Below, piece after piece: positions 54,206-64,000 of a DNA stretch of 64,000 nucleotides. Position 1 is the first letter of the stretch, and every line of letters starts with the position of its first letter. The notes beneath the pieces were generated by a model. It ran no database searches and was not told the origin of the DNA. It worked only from the letters and a program-made list of their open reading frames with translations. The stretch lies in contig NC_134526.1 of NCBI RefSeq assembly GCF_027942865.1, positions 20,441,784-20,505,783 of the forward strand. Direction: 5' to 3'. The stretch comes from Odontesthes bonariensis (lineage: Eukaryota > Chordata > Actinopteri > Atheriniformes > Atherinopsidae). A program made the position numbers and the translations under genes.

Positions 54206-57107
54206 TCGTGCTCCTTATCTGAATCGTTTTATGGAGGCTGTTCCGAGCCTGTTCCGCTGAGTCAGGGTGTGTTCTATGAGCGTTCTTTCATTTTTGTCAC
54301 ATTGTTGCTCATAAAATAAATTTCTATTACTTTATATATTTTGTGTTCTTTTTTTCCAGTGGCCTGCGATGTCCAGACTCGTTTCCCATATTGCTGTGGG
54401 AGACACTTGGGGAAACTTCACAAGTCCCCTCCTTCGTCTGCTCATGACAACTCAACTCCAGACTCTCACCAGGAGGATAAACAAAAAGCGGCCTGTACAA
54501 AAAAAAAAAATCATCAACTTGATCATAGCCTCTTCATGTCTGTTCAACAGATGTTCTCATTACTGGGACGGGACGCAGCAACTGAGTCAACATAGGGGTA
54601 AATTTAAGTTAAAAAAAACTGATAAATGTTGAATTTACAGCTGTGTCGTCTGTGTTAGAAATAAATTATGACTTCAAAGTTTCATGTAAATGGTCATTGT
54701 TTAAAGAGGGCATAATGTGGTTTTTGTGTCCTTCGCTGTTTTCTTCAGTGGGTTATATGCCTGTTTTATGCATGTGTGAGGTCTGTGAAGTTAGAAAGCT
54801 CAAAGTGCACATCAAAGGAAGTTATTCTCTCCAACAGAAGACTCCGCTCCAGCACCGACTAAAATGCCTTGCTTTTATCCATCACTTAAGGGCAGACTAA
54901 GCTTTTTTTCTTTTTCTTTTTTCAATTTGTTTCATTTCATCTTAATTTTTGTTTGGTTACTGTTTGTTTTGCGAACACGGCATTTGAACTCCATCCCTCC
55001 TCTGCTTCGTGGCGAGAGAGAGCTTGGCTTGACAGCTGAGATTTCAGTCACCTGTGCAAATAAAAGCTGTAAATCAGAGAAATGCAATGTAAAATACTGA
55101 TAGATTCAAAGCAGTTATGTTCTAAAGCACAAATAAACACCTCCACGCAGCTATGGGGGAAGGTGTTGCATGTGTGTTTGTATTTGTTTATTTGTTTGTT
55201 TGATTTGAAAGTCTCCAGTCTGCCGAAGGAGCTTGGATTGCTTTTGTTGCCATTAGTTGTTAGTGAGTAGTTAGTATGCCTACCAACCTACTTAGTCCGC
55301 CTTTCACACGACCATGGGTATGGTTGAATAGTCCAAAAGATGACCTCCTTTAGTCTTTACCTGAGCAAGGTTAAGGCAGGATGACAGGAGACATTTGGAA
55401 CCACACTTACACACACAGCTGTGATGTGAATTTGCCTAATTCATTCTTATCCTACTGTTTTACGGAGACTAAATCATAAAAGTATGTTAAGACATAAAAT
55501 ATTTCTTTGTTGTCAAGGTCACGGATTCAAACAAGTGATGAAAAAGCCACAAAAAGTAAAAGATATTGCTGTCATGAGCTGCTAATACTTATCCTTTGGC
55601 CCTCATGTTTATCTAGATGAATCACGCTTCGTGACTGGATGAAAATTCTTGAGCATCCCTTAGAGTGTTACCGTGGCAAGAAATTGCAGGACAGAAATAT
55701 CTGGTGTCCTTTCATAAAGAATGATCCAATGTTTCCTATATTAAAGGAGAAAATTTAGGAACCATTACATCTCCTTTTCCTTGGAGAATTCAACCATCTC
55801 TTGTCACGGTCACTTAGACACTTCTGGGTTATTTCACTCAGTTAGGGTCCTGTTTTCGACTCTGGACCTCACTGAGAAGAGAGGCCTAAAAGACAGTGGT
55901 GAGACTGAGTTTCACACAGAAATGATGAAAAGAACTGCAGCAGTACAATAAAGCTTTATTTAAAAGAAAAAAAAAGTGTTTTAAAGCATTGAATAATTCA
56001 GACCTATTCCAGTATACTTATTTAGTCAATTATATCATATACAATTACACGAAACATCATTCTTTCATCTAATAACATGTGCCTTAACATAGAAGAATTT
56101 CTTTGATTATCTGTTTTTGACTAATTACATTTTCAGTGTTAAATGTATACATGGAGACAGAGAGGATTTTGACTGGATGTTTATTAGTATATTCTTAGTT
56201 ATATCTTTCAATAAAATGCCACCGTGTGCTACTGGATGTCAATGGAGTATGCATCTAGTGTTCACTAATACAAGTAAATAACACATTTTCTTATGTTTAC
56301 ATCAATGATGTTATATGTTTTCCCTCTTACAAAAATGATCAAAGTTTTACTCCCCCCACCCCCACCCCCACTGCCTCTTACCCAATATCAGAAAATGTCA
56401 GCTATCATTAAAGTATATGGATAACTCTTTGAAATTGTGATTATGAACCCATTTCAACCTGCGTAAAGTGAGTCACGCACACTAAAGTACCTTTTTTACT
56501 GGTCAATTATCACAAGACAACATTAGTTAAACAAATCTGGTATTTTTTCATCTGTTGAATTTATTACTCGCAGGGCTGAAAGAAATCTCCAACAACTGAT
56601 TGCAACGGCAGTTCAGCAAAGAAAGGAAACAATACCCTTGCACATACAGGTCAGAGTTGTTTGTTTCACTGTGGCTCGAGACAAAAATGAATGGGTGGAT
56701 ATCAAGAGAAATCATGTACAATGTTACATTGTACGTTTAATCCCAACATGTGGTTAAGAAATTATGATAAAAAAAAATTTAAAAAACCTCCCTTTGATCA
56801 AAACACTTACTGGGAATTAATTTGCCTAAATGTCACTGATTTGATTCTGTTTGGATTTTGGGCAACATCAGGTCCAGACCTCACTGTCTACCGTGGACAG
56901 ATTATTCAGGTGAAATTTATTTCCATCGAGTGCTTTTTCTTGCTCTGATGCCACCTGGTGGCAAACCAGTCTGATAGACTTCACAAAGTAAGTTATATCA
57001 AGGAGAAGGCAATGCCAACTGGTACTCAAACTCAGCAATATCTATTTTAAACTCAGTCCAAGTCAAATAATTTATCCAAAACACAATCCTCTTTAGAGTT
57101 CATTTAA

Positions 57108-57126
57108 ACTACTTTACCCATGATGC
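57108..57126 (+). promoter_or_regulatory. ZNF143/SBS-like site upstream of fbf1
   Basis: ACTACTTTACCCATGATGC matches the ZNF143 (Staf) consensus, ACTACAANTCCCAGMATGC, at most positions. It lies about 500 bases before the fbf1 start codon. Such sites mark promoters of broadly expressed genes. No TATA box is evident nearby. Confidence 0.4.
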
Positions 57127-57619
57127 AGCTCGAAAGGTAAACAGGAAGCCTTTGCTTTGCCGGTTGGTAGGATTATGGTGCTTCTCCTGTTAATGTTCCA
57201 AACACAGAAGCTTTTCTATGGTTTTCTTGTGTATTTAATGTTTAGTTATACTTAACGGAAATCATAACTGTGTAGCTGACAAGCTTAATTGACTGAGGCA
57301 TACAATAGGGCTAACGCACAAATGATAATGTGGAGTGTGGTGGCGGTGTTCCTCATTTTACCGTTAGGTCACTTGAAATCAGCAGGACAACTTAAAAATA
57401 TGCTAACGGCTTAACACGATTTACTCTGAACCATGTCCATTAACACACGTCTTGATCAAAGCTACTAGCTACCATCGTGTTTTATCCTTGATATGAAAGT
57501 TGATGCTAGCTATCGTAAGGGAGTGGTTACCATTGGAGACCGGAGACGCCTAAACAGATTTCGCGTGCGTTAGCTTGCTAGCTACCCTCAAATCTGACCG
57601 CTGCCAGCAAACATTCAAC

Positions 57620-60600
57620 ATGGTGAGTCACATTACTGACATTTGTAAAGATTTATTTCGTGAAAGGGGTTTAAAATTCATTCAACTAATTTTCTATACA
57701 GTGGAAATATTGATTTTTAACTGTGCTGTGGACCAGGACTGACATGATTTACAAGAAAAGTCATTTTACATGTTTATTTATTTATTTATTTTTTTGCAGG
57801 CTGCAAAAAAACCGATGGCTAAAGCCTCGTCAAGTAAGTTTCAGTGGCGTTATTTGAAAATTGCATATACAATCTGTTTTATTGTACCTTTGAGAACAAT
57901 TCACTATAGGTTAGATAAAGATCTACCAGATAGGTAAAGCGAGTAAATCTGCTCTCTGGCATATGGATGTTACTCTGACATGTGCCTCCCACTTAACGTT
58001 TCTGACAACCACAGTTTATCATACATGGGTTTTAATAATTAGAATTTTGTACTTACTGAAAAATTCTTAACTGCAGTAATATTTTGAGTTGCAAGCTCTC
58101 GCTAAATGTATTGTGGTTTTCCTTAAGGCTTGTTTGGAGATGATGATTTGCTTGACAGCCTATTTGAAGATAAAAGTAAGTGAGAGAAGTTCTTAGATTT
58201 TTAACGGTGTTGAAATTCAATGTATTGTCACTGTCATTGCGGTGTTGACATTTTTAGTGGGTGGTTTAATATTTCCTTTCAACAAATTACCAACAGAGCC
58301 GCCAGTTCGGTCAAAAGGAACTCGCAGTGGACTGATGAACAAGTAAGTTGGAAGAATTCTGGAGTATACTACCAGGTAGAAATGATCACCTTCATACTGC
58401 TTGTGGGTCACACTTCATTGTTTTTCCAGCTCATCTGCCACTGATAACATGTTCAGTATGCTAGCGGAGGAGGTGAAGAGGGATGGTTTGGACTTTGAGG
58501 TATCAAGAAAAACATGTGAAAAGGAGCACATTATCTCTGTTTTTTTTTGTCTGAGGCATTGTCCATTGGCTCATGGTTGTAATTTTTACGTCTGATTAAG
58601 GAATCCGACGTCTCAGCAGCTGATCCGGGAGACATTTTGAAGAACATGGAGGTAGATCATCATCAAATGAACCAGAGCAAAGAAAATATTAACAGTTGTT
58701 GCGTGCACGTTGTTTTTAGTTCACTAATGGTGCTATCCCTGCACAGAACATTGATGATATGGAGGCAGACCTCTTTGCGCCGAAGAAAAAGCCCAGCACA
58801 GCTCCTGCACAAACAAAGTCACTTAGTAATGAGGGTCCAAAGAAAGATTCCACCGCCTCAGAAAGTAAGACTAATCCAGAAGGAGCAGGTAATTCAGTGC
58901 ATAGTGTTCCCTGCATAACTAATTGTTACCTTCACATTACTTCAAGCTTTGAAGTTAATTGCAAAGATCCAAGAGGGCTTTGTCTGCTTCCTTTCACTCA
59001 GATGAACCCACTGGAGGGGGAAGGAGGCCCAACTCCGCAAGTTCATCTGCTGCACGCAACTACAAGAAGTTTACCTTCTCCGGTAAGAAAGCCTGCACGT
59101 CACACACAAACCCGAGACTCTGCTTTATACACCAGGACAGAAGAGCAGATTTGTTGTTGACTGCTTTGTTTGCTTGTCTTAAACTTCTGCTGAAACTCAG
59201 ATAGTGGTGGTGTTGATGACGGTCTTGGTCAGACATCAGACATCAAAGGTACATTAGAAAATATACGTGTGTGGCTTTGTTTTTGTACTTGAGTGACATC
59301 AGTGGCTGGCTGTGGCATGTTTGAACAGAAGAGGTCCACACAGGGAAGTTTTTAGTAGTTTGATTCCCTCACATTGTGTTGTACATCTGAACATTTGTCC
59401 CCATTCAAAGTTTCTACCCTCAAAAAAAGCGTGTGAACCTTAAAAGTATGGGCTCCTGACTTGTTTTGAAGTACACTGACATACATTATGCATATTCCCG
59501 GACCAGAAACACGTCTCGGATGGAGATTTGTTTTCCCGACAGTGTTGTTAAATCCTATGACTGTAGAGGGCACCAAAGAGCGAATGAATACATATTTGAA
59601 TACATGAAAATAAATGCTAAAACCTCTCATGTTCCTTTAATATTTACAGAGATATTTCTGTTACTTCCTTTGTCAACCCTTTACAACGTGACGCAACATT
59701 TTCAAAACACTCGAGCAGAGATTTTAAAACAATCACTGAAGAAATAAGGGCAAAGTGAATACTTCAAAGGTTTGATGGTTTTGGCTTTTAATGAGGCTGA
59801 GACGTAAAAGTTTTGAACTAACAGTTTAATGGTGTAAGAGGATGAGATATGAACTATGAGGACCCAAAATCTTCAGGTCGAGCCTCTTGGGTAATAATTA
59901 GATTTTACTTGGCCAAATGCCATTGAGAGCTAGCCTGGCAGACGCGTCCACATCTCGATGAGATGGTGGTCTGGGAACTAGGTGTGCATTTTCTCGTATT
60001 TGAGGCGTGGTTTACGAATGCCTAGAGCCGTTTATTGGGCGCTACGAATGTCTATCAAATGGCGTCTGGTTCTTTCCATGCTTCTTTGCGCGCGATTCAT
60101 AGCCAATTGTATCACTTATACCAGATGACGAATGTAGAGCGACAGAAATTCGACGAGGAAGATGAAGACGCGTTGCTCTTTTTTAAAAGTAAACTTGCGT
60201 TCTAAGCTACTTAAAACACTTTCTAAGGCTGCATCGAACGGTAACGTTGTGTACGCTGCCATGTTGGATTAACACTCTGCAAGCTTCGGTGTCGCGCATA
60301 GACATCGTCATCGTCTTGCTGCCCCCCCCCCCATTCTGTGATTGGTTCCCTAAAAATTAGGGCGGTGGTTTCCAGGCTGACTTTGCAGTGTGAATGAAAT
60401 CGCACGCAAAGCAGCATGGGAATTCCCAGGCTAATTGAGGGCACAACACGACCAACTTCTAGAGGGTCATGAGACACAGCTGAGAGGGATGACTTATCGT
60501 CTTAAACGGCTAATCTGAAACCAAAAGCGTTCGTACCGCTCATGGTGATCAAAGATCTGCTCTCTCAAGCCCTCCCAAATTTTTGCCAAGAGTGCCTACG

Positions 60601-63600
60601 TTCATTCTGCTTCTGGATCATTTAAGGCTTTTCGCTTCTAATTTCCTCCGCAGACCTCGACGACCCCCTAAATGATCTGCTCGATGACTTGCTCCCAGAT
60701 GAAACCAAACCTGAGCTTAAATCGAGACAGACCAAATCTGAGAGATCGGCGCCGTCGGCTTCAGCATCTGGGACGAGTAAGCTACGAGATTCTTTTTTTT
60801 TCTTTTTCTTTTCCCTTTCATTTTCACTGGTAATCGCCACGCGTTGAGTGAACCCGTTTCTCCTTTGATTGACAGCGAGGCCGTCCGAGAAAGATTTGTT
60901 TGCTTTAAACGACGAGGGCGACGACCTAATCGACAGACTCGGCTTTAACAGCGATAAAAACAATCCCAAGAAAAGGGAGACTCAGCTTTGGTCTACACAG
61001 GAGAGGTAAGAGCTCTGTCTCTGTCTTTTTCACTCTCGTTGTTGTCCTTATTTATAGCGCCCGAATAATAAATAATTCCTGCATGCTCTAGGCTTTGGTG
61101 TGCAGATAACAACAAAGCCCGAACTTGACAATATTTTGCAATCCAGCGTACATTCTTTCTGCTAGAATGGCTACCTGCATTCGTATCCTAACATAATTTC
61201 TTCCATCTGCCCCTGAATACTCCCAGGAGCGATGCCCCTCAGAGACCTCGAACTAAGATCGATGATATTCTGGAGAGTTTTACTTCGCCACGTTCTCTGG
61301 AGCGACCACTCACGGGTGACAAGAAGGAACAGCTCCAGTCTCAAGAGAGGAACCTCAGTGTTAAAGGTGAGAGAAAACCAGTTGGAGTTGTAATCGAGTG
61401 ATTTTTTTAAAATGATGGAAATATTAATCATACCTCCACTTTTAGAAGATGACCTCACATTTGGGTCCTATCAGCCCACACTGGGGTCCGCTCCTGAGGG
61501 GCGCCAGTCCCGCAGACCGTCTGTCAGGTGTGTCCAACCTCAGTGGCTGTTTGCAACTCATTCTGAATTGTAGAATTGATGGATAGATTTGACAAAACTT
61601 TTCTTTTTATGATCAGATTTTCCACAGAGGATGTCAACGCCTCCAACCCAGAGAGGAGACCAAAAGCCCCCTCTCCTCTTCGGCACCGCAACTCAGCCGA
61701 CTGGCTCGGCCTCAAGACAAGCGAGGACTATCTCGAAGGCGGTCCTAAAGAGATGAAAATTTCAGTTGAGTCTCCGAAGGCCCCCTCTTCTCCTGTGTTG
61801 GAGAGAAAGCCCTCCTTGACTGGGAATCAAGCGACACCTGTTCCAAAAATGACAGCAGACGCCCAAACTGATGCCCAACAAACCAAAGCAGAGGTTTCTA
61901 GAGGCCGGGGGACAGAGGCGGAGGAGGATGACTGGTTAGCTGGGGCACTGAGCAGGAAGAAGACGCTGTCCGTGTCGAACACGGAGGCAATAACTTCAAA
62001 GCAGGAGGAGGAAGATGATGGCTGGCTCGCTGGGGCTCTGAGCAGGAGGAAAGCTCCGTCTCTGTTAAACGCAGAGGCAAAAAGCTCCAGGCAGGAGGAC
62101 TCTTCGGGACAGGGGGAAAAAGTCGAACTCGAGTCGACTGTTAGGTACTGTGCAACCCGAGAACAGAGACAATACACTGATGGAAATTAATGTGTTTTTA
62201 TCAGAAATGGATAATGACATGATCTTCTTTTCAGTAACCAAGACAGATCAAAAAGTTCCAGAAGCAAAGAGGACACACTTCTATCCATCAAGGAAACCAG
62301 GTGGGCATTCTGCTTTGTAGATTGATCTGAGTGACCACATTTCCCCGAACATGTTTGCTCAGTAACACGTCTCTTTCAGCCCTACAGCTCATTCCACCCC
62401 AGTCAGAGAGGAGACGCCCAAGCAAGGTATTTAACTCTGTCATCCATTTGAATGAAATGAGGAAATTAGACTATTATACATCTGGGTTTTCAAAGCCATG
62501 TCCTTCCCTCATAACTTGTTGAACATTGTTCTCCCATTGTTTTTTTTTCATACTCATCATGAGACCACATGCCACACTACCTGTATGAGATATCTAATCA
62601 TTCCCTCAACATCTTTCATCCTTTCGTCCTCCTCCTGTATAGATTCAGTTAATTTCCCCTCAACTCCACCTCATTCACCCTATCCTGTTAACAAATCCAC
62701 ACCCACAGCTCAGCGCCCCTCCACTTTAACATCCTCCTCACCACCCAGTCTCCCATCTGAAGTGGACTCTGAAAAACCTCTTAGTTTGTCTCACCCCCCA
62801 GATTACTCTGCTCAGGTTACTAGTCCCTTGCCAGCATCCTCAACTAGCATTAGTCACCTCCAGCCTCAGTCCGAACCCCACCACTTTCCTTCCAGTAAGG
62901 GTTCCGGGGGGCTAAACGAGCTCAATCAGGCTTCTGACGAAACCGCGCAACAGCCAGCGTTGCCTGGCCCTTTGTCTGCTATTCAGCCTGGCACATTGTG
63001 GCGTAGGTATTCGAAGGGAAACAACTGAGTTCATGTTTAACTTTTAGACACTGTAGCAGATCTCATTGTGCTTGGATATCCTTTGCTAGCACCGTTGCAT
63101 GGTTTTCAGTCCCGTTTCTTTTCCTGCTTTCAGTTCCACAGCAAAGCCGAACACAGAGCAGATCAGCACCCGTCCAACAACAGGTTTTGTTAACATTTCA
63201 AAATGGGGATCTGTTCGGCATAAACGATAATGCGGCTTTTTTAAAGCTCCCGCTTCTTCTGAACAGGTGGCTTATACAGCAGACAGTCTGCAGCAGCTGC
63301 TATTACAACAGCAGGTAAGGCTTGTTCACTGTCTCCAACTTAAAAAAAGTTTTTTTTTTCCATCAGATCCATCACAGGGTTTATTCTTTTTTTTCTTTTT
63401 CAAAGATGATCCAGACTCAGCTGCTCAGTTTGGGGGTTGTTGCTGATGCTGGGGCCCCACAAGGACTTAAACACAAAGACCAACAACCTGGAGATTATCA
63501 AGCTTTACAGGCCCGCATCATCCAGTTGGAGGGACAGGTGTGTGGTGATCGTGGCAATGAGCGGGAAAATATTATTACGTATTTGTAAGGAGGGAGCGAT

Positions 63601-64000
63601 AGGCTTCCCTTATGCTTCTTTTCAATATTTATGCTTACTCTTATGTACTCGCCAAGCCTAAACATACCCGTGTCATCATCTAGGTGAAGATACTGCAGCT
63701 GGAGCGAGACCAAAGCCAGATGATGCTGGAGAATATCCAGCAGCGGCATAAACAGGATATGGAGCTCACGGAGAATGCACAAAAGTAGCTCATTCCCAGA
63801 CAGCCAACAAATACGCTGCATCTGTTTAAATACATAATTCTCTGTGCTTAAAGTAGCTTATGTGTCAAAATGCTTGACAAATACTGTTTTTCTTTTTGTG
63901 TGTGTTTCCAGGACCCGTGTGAAACTGCTGGAGGAGTCGGCAGCCCAGAGGGAGACTCGGGCACAGCTCGAGTGTGAAGATCTAATGGAACGTCTGGCCG
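57620..64000 (+). CDS. fbf1: Fas-binding factor 1, 22 exons in view, 3' end outside window
   Basis: Exons: 57620-57622 (ATG only), 57800-57833, 58128-58175, 58297-58342, 58430-58499, 58601-58651, 58747-58888, 59002-59082, 59201-59248, 60654-60776, 60876-61005, 61227-61366, 61446-61527, 61617-62144, 62235-62300, 62380-62426, 62643-63002, 63134-63183, 63267-63314, 63406-63537, 63684-63784, 63912 to the edge. They join in one frame of about 806 residues (the human protein is about 1,130). FBF1 is a transition-fibre protein at the distal end of the mother centriole, needed for cilium formation and gating. Family marks: acidic SLFGDDDLLDSLFEDK, FGSYQPTLGS-x-PEGRQSRR, ADWLGLK, two DxWLAGALSRKK-type motifs, and a coiled coil beginning VAYTADSLQQLLLQQQ then LEGQVKILQLERDQSQMMLE. 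The rest of the coiled coil must follow outside. Exon 17 ends at a GTAGGT donor (63003); the nearby GTATTC would shift the frame. Exon 17 is a Ser/Pro/Thr-rich linker. Confidence 0.95.
59923..60442. mobile_element. hAT-like MITE in fbf1 intron 9
   Basis: The element starts TAGCCTGG at 59931 and ends CCAGGCTAA at 60434. It is flanked by TTGAGAGC (59923-59930) and TTGAGGGC (60435-60442), an 8-bp duplication with one mismatch, as hAT elements make. The 504-bp body has no transposase frame and a poly(C) run near 60323. It accounts for a good part of the unusually long ninth intron of fbf1. Confidence 0.7.
61920..62090 (+). repeat. tandem repeat coding duplicated DWLAGALSRKK motif in fbf1
   Basis: Within exon 14 two adjacent units of about 37 residues each contain an acidic run, then DDWLAGALSRKK or DGWLAGALSRRK, then a Ser/Glu/Ala-rich spacer. 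DNA of the two units is also similar (GGCTGGCTCGCTGGGGC against GACTGGTTAGCTGGGGC), so this is an in-frame internal duplication of a motif that I recall as single in human FBF1. Confidence 0.7.

Larger units (their letters stand above)
52440..57619. other. intergenic region between prcd and fbf1
   Basis: No exon I can support. The first part should hold the prcd 3' UTR. A poly(A) tract lies at 52795-52810. Two diverged copies of one non-coding block lie at 53035-53285 and 53960-54205. Frames at 54341-54632 and 56691-56948 show no domain. The last 500 bases contain the fbf1 promoter area. Confidence 0.45.

Noticed and set aside
54341-54632. Overlapping frames after a TTTTTTCCAG acceptor-like site
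   Set aside because: Two frames compete, neither has a domain, and neither joins prcd or fbf1.
63003-63006. fbf1 exon 17 ending at the later GTATTC donor (63007)
   Set aside because: It would put exons 18-20 in a frame that stops early; the GTAGGT donor at 63003 keeps the coiled-coil frame that matches FBF1.

Overview
The window looks like nuclear DNA of a ray-finned fish, most likely a spiny-rayed teleost. It has spliced vertebrate genes with GT-AG introns, long AT-rich gene-poor stretches, and teleost-style interspersed repeats (TTAA-flanked MITEs, hAT and Tc1 remnants, LINE and SINE fragments). I worked from sequence alone. Gene names rest on recognising protein motifs and on exon phases that join without a break.

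Layout. From 1 to 25,000 the sequence is mostly gene-poor. The exception is a three-exon gene at 4483-6963 (+) for a small Ig-superfamily membrane protein with a B7-like V+C layout. This stretch also holds a Tc1 end, two abutting LINE fragments, a hAT relic with a BED zinc finger and several MITEs. At 25338-25970 (+) lies a single-exon RASD-type small GTPase with a CaaX end. Just downstream (26967-27840) is an 874-bp foldback element.

From 31357 to 39442 (-) is a complete 10-exon prpsap1 gene (356 codons), coding a PRPP-synthetase-associated regulator. From 45952 to 50317 (+) is a three-exon cytoglobin, closest to fish cygb2. At 51569-52439 (+) is a two-exon micro-gene, prcd (47 aa), coding a photoreceptor disc protein. 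From 57620 to the right edge (+) is fbf1, a ciliary transition-fibre protein. Twenty-two exons are in view and the gene continues beyond the window.

The genes share no operon-like logic. The set prpsap1, cygb, prcd and fbf1 matches genes that lie together on human 17q25, so the block looks like conserved vertebrate synteny with rearrangement and loss. I did not find a clear new biological system. The points most worth a second look are the long foldback hairpin, the unplaced B7-like gene, the short prcd gene with CRX-like sites upstream, a diverged duplicated non-coding block beyond prcd, and a SINE with a perfect 15-bp target duplication.
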